A DNA stretch of 64,000 bases from Aplidium turbinatum (GCA_918807975.1 OU964925.1:31779608-31843607), one strand, 5' to 3'. Numbered from the stretch's first letter, positions 20,898 through 35,800 are shown. A program made the numbers and translations. Notes: generated by a model from the sequence alone, not told the origin.

Positions 20898-21099
20898 CAG
20901 GGCCGGATTTAGCTGATGGGGGGCCCGAGGCACTTCCCCATAAACATTGGCTCGTGAAAACACGTGAAAAACACGTGAAATTCTGGGGGAACTCGTGTAA
21001 TACTGGGGTACGTTCTTTTTACACCACTTTAACACGTGATTAACACGAGTTTTTTTTACACATGTTATCAATTGCAATAATGCTTTATATCATATTTGA

Positions 21100-21313
21100 A
21101 GTAAGTTTTTCAACTCTAGAATATCAATTGATACGTTTTATGTTAATATCTTTGAAAAATCTCTGCAGTTGCATATTCACTTGTTTCTGCATACTCACGT
21201 GTTTTTAACGTGTTATACACGTGTGTTTTACACGCCAGTACCAAGTTTGTTTCATCTTGTTTTTTCGTTTAAAATAATTTTTCAACTCCAGTAGGCTATT
21301 TGATACGTTTTAT
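21100..21313. repeat. CACGTG minisatellite, first unit
   Basis: This is one unit of a 171-181-bp repeat with TTTTATGTTAATATCTTT, TTGCATATTCAC and AACGTGTTATACACGTG. The array is cut at 21313 by hAT-E and resumes at 22471. Confidence 0.85.
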
Positions 21314-22470
21314 CAGTGACGATCGGTGAGGGAAAGCAAGGAAAGCAGTGCTTACCTGAGCGAAAACTATGCAAAGTAGGTTATAATGACTGAATTCTAG
21401 GTTTAACTTCTTATTATTTTTATCATGTCTATTTTAACTTGAAAATTACTGTATTCGTGACTAGAATTACTCGTAACGCTTGTGAGTAGTCTAAATCCTC
21501 ACCAAACCGCATGTCTTGCCTATAAATGCCAATTAACGCAAACGCTTCTGTCAGAAACAATCACTGAGGCTCTAGGTAAGCAACTATCAAAATTGCTTAA
21601 CCAGATTCAAAAATGTCAAAAAACGCCTTCGTTTTATCCAATCATCACTCGTTTTGCAAAACGTCACCAGCTGCTTAGCCAATCAGATGTGTTATGGTGA
21701 GACCAGGTGAGTCTTGCTTTCCCAGTGACGTCAATGCATACATTCGCTAGAGCGGCTAGACTAACTCGTCAGAATGGTGCTCGTCACGGTACACAGCACA
21801 AGCATCATAATGCTGAAATAATTGTTGCTGTTTTTTGATGTCTCCTCGCCATGTACTGTACTTTAGCCTACTAACTTTCATAGTCATGCCTTTGCCCTTT
21901 TTACAGCGTTGATATAACGTTACTTCGCCAATGAACGTTCAGGTGCGGCTGCAATATTTAGTTTGTTAAGCTTCTATACTCAGGAGGCAAACTTATCCAG
22001 CTTTTTGTACAAATTGCTTGCGGTTGTAATGTTTAGACCTAAGTGTTAGTTTTTGTAGTGTAGGCCTAACTGAATATCTGAGAATGAATGAACATTCATG
22101 ACGAATTAAATATTTAGACAACTATTATTCCATGTTTAACACTGGATTTTGGTCCTGCAACGTTAAAATTAAGATTGTTCATGACTTCTAAACATTAAAT
22201 GGATGTATGATCACGACATAGGCGAAGCACAATTTGACAGATTTTTATGTTTGATTTGTTTTGAAAATGCTCTCAGAGCGCACCAAATTGGAAGTGTTTT
22301 TCAAAAATTTCTGGGGGAAGTCCCCCAGACCCCCCGCTGGAAGTGTTGCCTTCGGCAACACGCCTTCGGGCTTCGCCCAACGGTTAGGCCCTTCGTGCCT
22401 AGGCCTACTACCTTGCTGCAGCATATTTACAAGTTGCTTTCCCAACGGTTTAAGCCACCGAACGTCACTG
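21314..22470. mobile_element. hAT-E non-autonomous element inside the minisatellite
   Basis: The ends CAGTGACGATCGGTG (21314) and, in complement, CAGTGACGTTCGGTG (ending 22470) are bordered by an exact 8-bp duplication CGTTTTAT (21306-21313 and 22471-22478). That word is part of the minisatellite unit, so the insertion is younger than the array. The 1157-bp interior includes the CTGGGGGAAGTCCCCCAGAC core shared with hAT-D. No transposase is seen. Confidence 0.9.
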
Positions 22471-23190
22471 CGTTTTATGTTAATATCTTTAAAAAATTTC
22501 TCCAATTGCATACTCATTTTTTTCTGCATACTCACGTGTTTTTAACGTGTTATACACGTATTTTTTACACGCCAGTACCAAGTTTGTTTCATCTTGTTTT
22601 CTCGTTTAAAATAATTTTTCAACTCTAGTAGACTTTTTGATACGTTTTATGTTAATATCTTTAAAAAAATTCTCCAATTGCGTATTCATTTTTTTCTGCA
22701 TACTTACGTGTTTTTAACGTGTTATACACGTGTTTTTTACACGCCAGTAGCAAGTTCGTTTCATCTTGTTTTTCTCGTTTAAAGTAATTTTTAAACTCTA
22801 GTAGGCTATTTCCTATATGATGCGTTTTATGTTAATATCTTTAAAAAATCTCTGCAGTTGCATATTCACTTTTTTCTGTATACTCACGTGTTTTTAACGT
22901 GTTATACACGTGTTTTTACACGCCAGTACCAAGTTTGTTTTATCTTGTTTTTCTCGTTTAAAGTAATATTTCAACTCTAGTAGGCTATTTGATGTGTTTT
23001 ATGTTAATATCTTTAAAAAATTTCTGCAGTTGCATATTCACTTTTTTTGTATACTCACGTGTTTTTAACGTGTTATACACGTGTTTTTTTCACGCTAGTA
23101 GCAAGTTTGTTTCATCTTGTTTCTCTCGTTTAAAATAAATTTTCAACTCTAGTAGGCTATTTGTTGTGTTTTATGTTAATAGCTTTACAA
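22471..23190. repeat. CACGTG minisatellite, main block
   Basis: About four further copies of the 171-181-bp unit lie here; TTTTATGTTAATA starts near 22473, 22644, 22825, 22998 and 23169. Each contains the near-palindrome ACGTGTTATACACGTG. With 21100-21313 the array has about five units. Confidence 0.88.
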
Positions 23191-23815
23191 TAGGAATTGT
23201 GCAACTCAGGAATACAGTATTATGTAATTTTCATTGTTAAGACCGAATTTCTCCCCTTTATTTTTCGTAAACCTTATATCGCGGTTACCAGCGGTCACCT
23301 GATTAAATATCCCTGTGAGTCTGTGACATAAAAAAATGGCACAGAATTTCACTAAGTATTTACTTATCAGCTTAGGAGAGGACTTTTTAGAGTGACTGTT
23401 AAGTAGGCTACAAGGTTTGTGTTAATTAATCTTCCATTTATATTTAGAAATCATCAACTGATTTAAATTTACCGAAAAGCGCCTGAAGATAAAAGGTTCA
23501 ATCTTTCTTTTTACCAAAAGATTGTGCACGAATCGCGGTGAACATACCGAAATGGTGCAGTGCTGTTCAGAAAGGTAGCTAAAAGCTGTGCCTGTTTTTG
23601 GTCATCTATCGAAGTATGGTACCTACCTACAGGCTACAGGGCTTGCTGTAGACAGTGCATTTATTTCTATTGTAGGAATAGTTTTACTCGATTAGCCTAT
23701 CATTGTGCAGTCTTGTGAAACAACACTGATTGAAAATACTTTACTGTCTATGTTAAGTAAGTCCAGTCTATTTTGTGCTACTGTATATTAAAAATATAAA
23801 GACTATGACTGAGAG
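23191..23815. other. Region upstream of the first recognised DUF4806 exon
   Basis: This AT-rich stretch must hold the promoter and any first exon with the initiator codon, but I could not identify either. No repeat or open frame stands out. Confidence 0.4.
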
Positions 23816-26800
23816 CATTTGCAGTCGTTGACTTTATATCAAGAGGTGAAGTTGATCTTGTCCTAGAGAAATGGATATTTCATGATAATGATGTTTTGAA
23901 ATGTTATTGGCCTGAGCTTTCCCGCTTACAAGGTTTGCCAGTTATGCCTACAAAATTCAGATGTCAATCCAAATTGAAAAAAGTATCATGTACGAATTAT
24001 GTACAAAACAGGTAAACATTAATATTAATTTATACTACCCATTAAGTTATAATACATACGGTATGGGTATGATACCTAAATAAAAGTTGGAAACAATCAG
24101 AGGTAGGGTTTTGCCAGTAGAGTACCCAATGGCCGGCTATATTATACATATATATAATTATGGTGACTTAAGAGTTAAGAGTTGGAATTCACTGGCCTTA
24201 TGATTCTCTCTTACCAATTTACATTGCCAAGTGTCAAGGTTGTTTCATTCAACAATCAACATGTATCATATAATATATGTATATATATAATATGTTTTCC
24301 AATATGTGGAGTTTTGTGCAACAAAATTTATGTTTGCTCTGTTGTTTCTGTTGCAGCACAGCTGCTTGTCTTAATTAGCTGTCAATTTTTTGGTATGTAA
24401 TTTCCATTTAACCGCTTTAACAGGTTGTTATTATTCCATATGCAATATGCATGAGATCTTATTCTTCAGTGTATTATTCTTGAATCAGTGTATCATGAGA
24501 TCAGTGTATATAAAAATCAGTGTATCATGAGATCTTATTCTTCCCAGCGGCGGGGATCTGGGAGTCCTCCCCCAGAAAACTTTGAAAAATTACGTTGAAT
24601 TTGGGGCATTCTTTGAGCATGTTCAACAAAAATTTGGGTATGAATATTACTGTAAAAGGTGTGTAATTTCCATTTAACCGCTTTAGCAGATTGTTATTAT
24701 TCCATATGCAATATGCATGAGATCTTATTCTCCAGTGTATTGTTTTTCCTAATCTTGATCACTGTTATGGGAAGATGACCTGTTAATATTTTGCAACAGA
24801 TGATTTGGCCAAAGCACTGTTAAAGTTACAACATGCTGAAAATACTTCTGATTTGGCTTCAACAGCAGCTAGTGAAGAAGAAGTAAATGATAGTAGACAA
24901 CCTAAATCGAAAAGAAGAAAGCGGTATAACAATGCATTCATTTTTCCCTGATATTTGTTCATTTCATTTTGATTTTAACTGCTCAAAACTAATTTTACCC
25001 TTTCTTAATTTAATTATAATACATGGGAGCATGCCAGTACTTCGCATTATAGTAACTTATTGCATTGAAGTCACAGTTACACTAACGTGGCAGTTGTATA
25101 TAAGAGTCATTTTTTTATAAGACAAGAAATTTTATGAGGATTTTGTAATGCCATCTCTCAGATTTTTCTGATTTCCACATATGTAAAAGAGAATGTATAG
25201 GGGAGCAGAATAAAAAAAAATTTATCAAAATCCGAGTTGTATTTCTCCAGATGTCACTCATTAAAAATTTGTGCTTTTTAATTGTCACGCTTGAGTGATT
25301 TCATTGTTTTTTCTTATTTCTTAAGATCTAGTAGTAGGAGAACAGTGAAAATTGGTGAACTACCATTTTAGGAGTCAAGGAATTCAAAAATATTGTCTCT
25401 GAAATGATTGCTGCAAAGAAAATAGCGAAAAGTTTGAATTTAATTTTTTTAAAGTAGGCTACCACCAGAGGGCGCCCCAAGAATGGTGACTAGTAAAATC
25501 ATTAATTTTTTTTTGAAAGTTATTCTTCATTGATGTGCTATTCCAGTAAACATAAGGAAAACTAGGCCCCAGCTTGTTTTCAGGTGTCCCAAGCCTGTTG
25601 AGTTCAGGGTACATTATGAACTCAATTCTAAAGTGCAGCCTACTGATAAGAAATATATGCCTTTGTTTTGTGTGCTGACAACATATTTGCAAGTTAAACC
25701 ATTTTCAAAAGGTCAACAATTAAAGTTATTTGCATGAACAGCTAAAACACTTAAATATACTGGTAATGCACATCTTTAACCTACTTTTAGATGAGTCTCA
25801 TTCAGCCTAGTTAACAATGTAGTCAAGTCAATAAGCTGTTTGCTTGTAACTTGGTAATTAGAAAGACTTCTAAGATAGACTATATCTATCTGACTTGCTT
25901 GGCATTAACATTATGCTTCAAACAGAGAATGCACCTTTGGTAAACGATGATTAATTGTGAGATAAGAAGAGTTGCAGAACTTGAATAGCAGATAATAAAG
26001 ACCTCATTCTAGAAAATGCTTTGAAAATGATTAATGATTGTCGATGTCTGTTTGGATTCCAGCAAAGAAGAAGTTATTCCAGCAAAGAAATAAGTTCAGT
26101 TTATTGTTTTGCTGGCGATAAACAAACAATAAGTACATACAAATTGAGTGTCTATCAGCACAACAGGATGGCAACGAAAGACCTGTAAGGTCATCTATGT
26201 CAGCTGTCACCCTAGCCTGTTGCAGGTCGGAGAGAGGTTGAGAGACTAAGCAATTGTTAATGAAAAATATATTTGCAGATTATTTGCAATATTAATTTAA
26301 GATTACAGTTAAAATGTTAAGATCAAATGACAAGTGCTATTTTGGAAATATTTGGAAAGAATGGTGCAATGTGGAAGATAAGATAGATGAGGTAGAAAAT
26401 GAAGTAAAGCTAGTAAAGGAGTTGTCAGAAGAAGATCAGGAGCTACTATGGTGGAGGTCTGGTGTGGACAGAGCTGATGATGCTGTGATTTGTGCACATC
26501 ATGAAATGCGGTTATTAAAAAAATTTTCTCTGATAAATTTTAAAAAATGCTGCAACATTTTTGAAATACATGAGGTTGATGCATCTTCAAAACCTCTTCC
26601 TCAGAGTAGACGCACAATTGGGCTTGAATTGGCAAAAAAATTGAGAAGTTTTGGAAACTTAAATGTTGTTCCAGGACAAAGGCTTTGCAGCCGCTGTTTC
26701 ACCAAAGCAGGAAACATGGCAATTGATTTTGATAGTAGCATTTTTGAAGGTGAGTCAAGTGTATCTCCAATCACAAAGGAACTTCAAAGTGCAGTTTTTA

Positions 26801-29800
26801 ATGCAGAAAAGGAAGCATCTACAGCAAACTTAAATGACAGTTTCGCACTATTGAATGAATCTCCACTGGTGCCATTGCACAGCAAACCCAAGCACCAAAA
26901 ACTAAAAGTATGTTCCCAAAAATTGCAAAAATGCAAGAGAAAGCTAACGTCACAATTTGCTGTAGTGTCTGACTTGAATCCCAATGAGCTAGAGACAGAA
27001 AACTCCCAAGACCTTGAACTAAGAGACAAAGTTAAACAACTACATAATGACAGCATGGATTTAAACAGTCTCATGGCAAAATTAAAGATTAAATTTCAGA
27101 ACACAAAAAAGTTTTCTGACAAATTACAAATTCTGACCCTAATTCCTCAGTCTTGGTCTGCTGAAAAAGCATCAACTTATTTTGGTTGCTCCACGTATTC
27201 AATCTATAAAGCCAGAAATATTGAAAAAGAAGAAGGAATTTTGGGTCGGCATGATCGAAAACAAAGAATTGGTACTCCAGCTGGGATACAACAAAAAATT
27301 TTGGATTTTTTTGAAAATGATGAAACATCTCGTATGTTGCCAGGCATGAAGGACAAAGTAAGCATACAAAAAAATGTTTATCATCAAAAACGGTTGTTAC
27401 TAGGGTCAGGCTGGGAACTTTACAATATCTTTAGAGAGCAAAATCCAACACTGAAAATTAGTTTTTCCAAATTTTGGTCTTTAAAACCTAAATGGTGTGT
27501 TTCACCAGGAGCTTCTGGAACTCACAATGTATGTGTTTGTCGCATGCATCAAAACGCAGAGCTCTTGGCCTCAGCATGTGGTCTGCCAAGCAAAGAAATG
27601 ATGAGTGTTCTTGTATGTGATGTGACAAATAAAAATTGCATGATTCATCGCTGTCCAAGTTGTCCTGGTTTGGCTGCTTTGAAACGTAAATTATTTGATA
27701 ATTTGACTACATATGATGAGACTGAGACCTTTTTGGTAGAACAATGGACTTCTACTGACCGATCAGATTTGAAAACAATGGTATATATTAAGGAGGAACT
27801 CATTGAAGATACTCTTGCTGCAATCAACAAACTGACAGCACATTCTTATATTGCAAAGTCACAAGCTAACTATTTGAAATCACGAAAATCGACATTGGAG
27901 CCACATGAAGCAATTGTTTTGACAGACTTTGCAGAAAATTATGAATTTGTAGTTCAAAATGAAATCCAAAGTTATCACTGGTGCAAGGAACAATGCACAA
28001 TTCACCCCATTGCAGTTTATACTCGTGACATTGATTCAACAATATTTCAAGTCAAAGAGCAATCCTTGTGTTTCATGTCCGATGATTTAACACATGATAC
28101 ATCATTTGTGTACAACCTACAGAAACATCTTATTACACATTTGAAACTTCAACATCCTCAACTAACACATATTGAGTACTTCTCTGATGGCTGTGGTGGA
28201 CAGTATAAAAACTTCAAAAACTTTCTGAACCTGACATACCATCACTCAGACTTTGGCATAAAAGCATCTTGGTCTTTCTTTGCCACAAGTCACGGAAAGT
28301 CACCTTGTGACGGAATTGGGGGTAGTGTGAAACGAAAGCTGACCAACGCTAGTCTTACTGCATCTCCATCCAACAAAATTTTATCTGCTGAAACAGCATA
28401 CAACCACTGCTGTCACACAATGCCTAAGATAACTTTTTTTCTCCTTCTTAAAACGGATATTGAAGAAACACGCAGTCTGCTACAAGATAGATATATCAGG
28501 GGACAAACTGTCAATGGGACAAGAAGCTTTCACCATTTTTGTCCAAAGGAAATTGGCACAATACAATATAAACGTGTATCAGATGATGAAAATTTTGCAG
28601 GATGTCATTCATTCTTTATGTGTAAAAATGTGTATCAACTTAATGAAATTCCACCACAGACATACGTTGTTGCCAAATATGATGATTCCTGGTGGATAGG
28701 TCTGGTGAAAGAACATGACGTTATGCACAATGACATACTGATTACGTTTATGCATCCTCATGGTCCTTCACAGATGTTTTACTGGCCAATATCAGAGGAT
28801 TCTTGTTGGGTTCCATTGGATAGCATTTTGCTGAAACTGCAAGTTCCAACAACAATCAATGGAAGGCAGTACAAACTCACTCAAGATGAAATGAATTACA
28901 TGGCAGCAACTCAAATGTAAAGAGAAGTTATAAACGGAGTAGTTATAAATGATTATAAACTGAGGTAAACATGTACTGATGAGGTTTTTGAAATTCATAT
29001 AATAGAAAAGACAATTACAAGTAAAAAATGAAGAACTTCAAAAGATTGGAAAAACTGAGCTTCAAAACAAGATGAAGTTTCGGCAAGCAGTTAGAAGAGA
29101 ACACCGGTTAGACTGTCATGTTCCTAATCAAGAAAGTCAGGACAACACACTTATGTCTGATTTACAGCTGAGCTCATGCTAGTTTGTAACCTGAATTGTA
29201 CTTTAGAAATACAGTAAGTGCATATTTGCATTTCGTAACTTATTAAATTGAATATGTAGTTGTTTTATAAGGTAGTTATCCACTCAAGAAATTTTTCGTT
29301 GTAAAAATAAAGCTTGAACACAAACAAGGGGTCAATTTTGCTACCTACATAATAATGTTAATTGGGAATATGTATGTAATCAAAAGTGTTTGTCCTTATG
29401 TGTGTGTGAATCTTACATATGGTCTATTATGTTTATCTGTAACTAGTGTTTTACCATTTTTGCTGTGGTGATGCGGCACTGAATTTTTGTTCTTTTTTAT
29501 TATCATTATTATTTCAGCATTATAGCACCTTAAAACAAGCTGGGGCCTTGTTTTCCTTTTGTTTACTGGAATTGCACATCAACGAAGATAGATTTTCAAA
29601 AAAAAAAAAATGATTTTACTTGTCACCATTCCTGGGGCGCCTCCTGGTGGTAGCCTGCTTAAAAAAATTTAAAATCAACTTTTTTGATATTTTGTTTGTG
29701 TTAATCATTTCAAGGACAACATTTTTGAATTCCTTGACCCCGAAAATGGTAGAATACCAATTTTCACTGTATTCCTACTAACAGGTCTTGAGATAAAAGA

Positions 29801-32800
29801 AAAATCAACGAAATCGCTCAGGCGTGACAATTAAAAATCCTATTTTTTTAATGTGCGACATCTTGAAAAGTACAACTCTGATTTTGATAAATTTTTTTTT
29901 GTTGTCCTTGTATATACATTCTATTTCACATATTCAAAAATTGTAAAAATCTGAGAGATGGCATTACACACCATTTCTTGTCTTATAAAAAAATTACTCA
30001 TAACGTTTTTGTAACATTGTTGCATAAATTGTATCTAATGTAAGTACATTTTGGCTTGTTACATTGTACCTGACAACACCGCGATGCAAATATAAGCTAA
30101 TCCTTTAAGATACCGTACACCCATGCATTTCTACGTTTATTGCATGATGATTGGTTGTATATGCAAAATATGTTGATGTTGACGAGATATCAGTAGGTAA
30201 TGTACTAGTAAGCAAGGGCAAGCATGACATCTAGCTGAAGTAACTGTTTTCAAATTATGAATGCAGGAATTGCCGGTTGCCTATGAGGATTGCATATACA
30301 GATGAAAGCGACTTACCGGAGTCAGAAAATATCATTACTGTAAGTAAACAAATACTTTAATCACTTATTAATTATGATAATCCCAAAATTTGACGATTTT
30401 TAGGTGTTGTTTTTTTTGGAAATTGAGCGGTTTCTAAAAGTGGTATGATTTTAAAAAAATATTGCAATCTCATTTTTAAGGTTAATAGCACGGATTAAGG
30501 TGTTCAATCAGAACTTTTCGAACATTGCCCAAATATGCTGTCGTCATCCAGGATTTTGAGACCAGCATGTGCCCCAGTTGGAACGCGATAGATTGGACAG
30601 TCCTGAATAACATAGTTGTCAGTTTGTTTTCGTGTGCGACACTTGAGGGTGTAGAGGGAGCCAAGCATATCACTAAATATATTTTGTTAATGTTCACTCT
30701 GACGGTCACTAAATCTTCCATAGGTTTCTACTCCTGTACGAGCAGCTGAGGTTGCTACAACCTTGCAGCAACTGCCACAAGTTCCGGAATTTCCACAATC
30801 TTCCTCTATGAGGGCACCACAGCATTCAAGTCCAGAGCGCGAACAATCAATCTTTGATTTTCACTTGGATGACAATCAGTTGAATGTTGCAATCGACACT
30901 ATGCCTGAAGTGACCAAGAACATATCTTGTGACGAATTTGTTGCGCTGCAGAGTGAAGGTTTGCACCTGGTTAAATTAAAATCTTGAAACTTGTTCGATT
31001 CACTTTGCTCAACAATTGCTCAGCTGCATCGGTGTGATGTTATAGTTTTAGCTATAATTCTTCACTTCGTTTATTTATGTTTACTCTCTTTTTTATCCTT
31101 CGTAACTCCCATCTTTACTCACAAGCAGCGCATTTTGAAAATTCAGTTTCTCTAATTTTGGAAGATCTGTTGAGTCTCTCACGTGAGCGCCCCCACAAGA
31201 GCATTGTTCTTAATTGGCAGTATTATTTACCACTCGCTTTTCTTGTTTGGCAGCTGCTTAAATCACAACTGCCCTAGCGTGGGAGCTATTCTTTTTGTAT
31301 TGTCAAAGTAAAGCACCTTTGCTAACACCAAATCATCCCAAGTAGCAAAGATTGGCGTCTAGCCAGCTACACGTTAGCGAAGTTATTGGCGACGCGCCGG
31401 CGATAATCGCCAGCCAGCCGCCACCGATCTGCTCATCGTTTAACCGGCGTAACGCTGACGAAAATCGACAATAAAGTCAGCGGCGCGTAAGCGCCCCGAA
31501 CGTGAAAGTCGCTCAAAGTCAGTTAACGGCGCGCTGTCTGTACGTCAACGAATTTCTCTAAACTTACTGGCACGTTTTTCTGGCTGCGCGCGCTGTCGCT
31601 TGGCTGACGAATGCCGCCCTGCTGAAGCTCTTTTTTTCGGCCACCATCAGCAGCTGTTGTTTTGCGAAATTACCAAAACAAAACAGTAAAAGTTTTGGAA
31701 GCATTTTGTGTATTAATTGTCTTTTTGTGATTAAAGCGAGACGCAATTCAAGAATGTAAAACAACAAAAACAATGAAGATTTTTAATACACAGTCTTCCC
31801 ACAGCTCCATTTCCGTGATAGCCTACAATGCTAAAACATGATTCAGTAATTAATGAATGGCGGTTTTTACGATCATTTGTAATACAAATAACAAAACAAT
31901 TTACACGTCCAAGTCATGTGAGAGCAAAGCTAGACTATAAACATGAGGTTATTTAATAAAAGCCCAACAGCTGTAAAGTGAATTTTGACAGTTATCGGGC
32001 AAACAATAATTTTTAAGGAAGAAATTCTATTAAAAAAAACTTTCTTGGTTTTCGAAACTACAATGGGTGTGATTCAAATTTTTGCTTGCAAGATTTACCC
32101 TAGGGTAAGGGTAAGTAAAGCTTACTCCCGATTAGAAACCAATTGTGTACTACATACTACACTATCATAACTATGGTTATATAACTATAAGTGCATATAG
32201 TTATATTTAGATATATGTCGTTATATATGACTATATATAGTAATATATATATACAGTATAACTAGTTTCGAAAACCAAGAAAGTTTTTTTTAATAGAATT
32301 TCTTCCTTAAAAATTATTGTTTGTGCGAAAACTGTCAAAATTCACTTAACAGCTGTGGGGTTTTTACAAATAAGCAATAAGCATATATCGTAGGTATTCC
32401 AATACGTCAAAATCACAGCACTGGAAGAAACTACACAGCAACATCAAGAACACTTATTGCTTCCACTGTACTCTATGATGTCGTCGTCTGAGCTTCTGGG
32501 GCCGAGGGTCTATCCTTTTACCACCCCAGATTCACGATGTTCCCGGACTACACTGGAAGGCTGCTAGAGAGCAGCCAGTCTTTAGTTTCATCATCCATGA
32601 CGCGCAGACCTTCCACTCCGTTAGGTGGTTTGAAGATGGTACAGTCATTGATGATGTGGTCTGCGGTCTGTTCCTCGGCACCACATTCACAGGAGGAGGA
32701 AGAAGCCATTCCCTATTGGTGCATGGTTGAGCGGAAAAGCCCGACGCCCGTACGGAGACGGTTGAGGCGCACCCATGCCTGTCTCTGTAGTGTCAGGCCG

Positions 32801-35800
32801 ATGGGGCGTGTGTCGGCGTCGGGGATGAATGAATGGAGTCTGGTGGTGCTTGACTTCCATTCAGAATTCCATTTATGGTCCGCCCAAGTAGCCGCAGAGA
32901 TGTCTTGCTCATCAGCTTCGCTGATCAGAAGCCGAGCGGCTGGCACGAATGGGTGTCTTGATTTCAGTCGGCGGGGGTGCCCGTTTGGGAAGGCTGAGAT
33001 CTTGTGGTGGAGAAGATGGTTAGGCTCCAGTGCCCGTCGACCGAGGGACAGAGTGGCTTCCTCGCGACGAAGCTCAGCAGGTTGGATGCCAGCGAGAATG
33101 GGGAGATTGTCCAATGGTGTGGGACGCAGGCATCCGGTCACTGTGCGCAGGGCGCTGTTTATGGCAGTGTCGATGTTGTGGTAGTGAGCACCGCGGCACC
33201 AGACAGGTGCACAGTACTCTGCTGAAGAGCAGACAAGGGCCAAGGCCGCCATTCGCAAAGTGTCAGCCCCCGCCCCCCAGCCAGAGCCTGCCAGGCGCTT
33301 GAGTAATGCAGCGCGGGATGTCAGTTTCTTGCGCAGTGACACCAAATGGTGGCGGTATGTGAGCGATCCGTCCAGTGCCACCCCAAGACACCTTGGCCCG
33401 GGGCAGAAGGACAGAGGTTCTCCGCTGCTGTGGACATGTAGCTCACGATCAGCTTCCCGATTGTGTAGGTGGAAAGCTGCTGCCACAGTTTTGGTTTCGC
33501 TGAGTCTCAGTCGCCAGTTCTGGAGATAAGCTGAGATGGTTTGCATGTCCTGGCTCAAGGTGTCTTCTAGATTTTCCCACGACTTTGTGGAGTGGAGAAT
33601 TGCCAGATCGTCCGCATAAGCGTATTCTGCGGAGACCGTGGTTGGCAGGTCGTGGGTGTAGATGTTGAAAAGAAGTGGAGCCAGGACCGATCCCTGTGGG
33701 ACGCCGTTTTTCAGGCGTCTCAGTCTGCTTCGCCGTGGGTTGCCGGTGGTGAGGGTGAAGCTTCGATTCCTGACAAGTTCCATAATCATATGGACCATAT
33801 GTCGGTCAGGAAGCAGGCGAAGCAGCTTGTAAGTAAGGCCGCGATGCCATACAGTATCATAGGCAGCTGTGAGATCTAGGAAGACAGCGCCGGCCTTCTT
33901 TTTTGCCTCAAAGCAGTCCTCGATGTCTTGGGTCAACAGTGTGACCTGATCTACGGTGGATTTTCCGCGCCGAAACCCAGCTTGCTCTTTTGGAAGGAGC
34001 GGGTCGATGATTGGGTTGACGCGGGCATAGATCAGTCTTTCGAGGATCTTGAAAGGAACACAGAGGAGGGATATCGGACGATAACTCCTTGGGTCCTCTG
34101 GTGGCTTGTGAGGCTTAGGGATCGCAACTACTAAAGCTCTTCTCCAGATTTTTGGGATTGTGTGGTGGTGCAGGCAGGAAGAGAGGAATCTACGTAACCA
34201 GGACTTTAGGGCATGGCCAGCATGGAGCACAAGCTCAGGGCAGATCTTATCGGGCCCTGGAGACTTGTGTGGTTTCACTAGGCGGAGGGCGGTGGAGTAA
34301 TATGTAATAAAGATGTAATAATGTAATAAAGAAAAGACATAGCCAGCAGAGAAATTCAAATTAATAAGTTTTTTGTGCTATCTGGCTTTGATGGTTGCCA
34401 GCACGGCAACCACAATTATGGGGAAGAGCCGCCTGAACGACGACCACAAAGCATTTTCGTTTACACATTTGTTGTGGCTGTCATGCTGGCAACCTTCAAA
34501 GCCAGATAACACAAAATTCAAACCCTCATAACATAGTGAATAAAAAAATAACAGTTAACCTCTCAAGTACATGTAGCTCCACACAGAGTGAAATTTACAT
34601 GACTTTTGACTCTTTTTTATTTCTTTAAAAGTAATATCTAAAAAGACATTATTGACCGAAAAAGAATGTCTAAAAAGACATTATGAAAAGTAACTACGGA
34701 CAAAGGCCAGTGTTTCGATCTTCCGATCTCTTCAGCGTAGTAAAATGAAAGTGGAAAGTTGTCTTGAAGCGTTGGTTGAGATGATGATTTGAAACTTGAG
34801 TGATTGTTGTGAGACAATGAGACTGGATTTAATATTTAATTTCGGACTCGAGCGAAATAACATAGTCTATAACATAGTATAACATAGTAACATACGTCTA
34901 ACATACGTCATAACATAGTCTACCATTGCATGAAAAAAACGTAAACTCACGTAGGATATATGCAGTATATCAACAATCATGAGTGATTATTGCGTTTCGA
35001 CATCCATTAGGTAAATATGAAAAAAAACTGGGAACAGGTCGTTTTGATGCCAAAGAGCTTGGGTTCGAGGCAATGTTAGGGATTAGGACTGGCGGAAAAA
35101 CACCCCTCCGAAAACACGTTTGAATAACAACAGTAAACATATTAAAAGTGAACACTAAAAGGTCAACAAACAATCAAAAAACAGATAGCGTTCATGTAGA
35201 GTAGGCCATTGTCGGAATTTTTATCTGCGCCGAAAGTTTTGTTTGCCCGGTTTTGTTTTTTTTCGTTTCTGTCACCAGCCGCCTTCAAATATTGCTTCAT
35301 TGCAGATTCGATATCTTTGTCCGTCGCCTTGGCTTGCCTTCGAATCACATCTGTAATAATACAAAATGAGCTCTCAGTGAAAACAATTTCGCTCACAACA
35401 ACGTAATTACACTACTACCTCATTATTAGGGATCGAACCGATGGCAAGTGTCCTTAATCTGGACATGAGCGGGGTTCACTACAATTAAATGTACTGTATA
35501 TTGGTATAAACCTCCAATGCAAGATGGGTAGTAATATAAAAAATACGTCAAAAAATTGTAATTAGGGAACGTTCAAATATTACGTAACGCCTTCGACGGG
35601 GGGGTAATGCAAAGCGTGACGTTAGCGTCATATTGGGGGGGAGGAGGTTCAAGCCAAACGTTACGTAACGCTTTCGATAATATAAGTGATATATACAGTA
35701 TAATATACCGGTAATTCATCAGTAATTAACTCAGCATTATTGAAACATCTTTTGTGATAAGGTGCTGCCGAAACCCGTGTTTTATCCTGCAACAACAACC

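Noticed and set aside
24182-24400. 72-codon plus-strand open frame as a missing DUF4806 exon
   Set aside because: It is hydrophobic, and joining it by the candidate acceptor near 24356 meets a stop within eight codons in the required phase.
32537-33529. Plus-strand open frames of 215, 90 and 89 codons
   Set aside because: They are complementary to the Jockey-like reverse transcriptase and lack any motif of their own.
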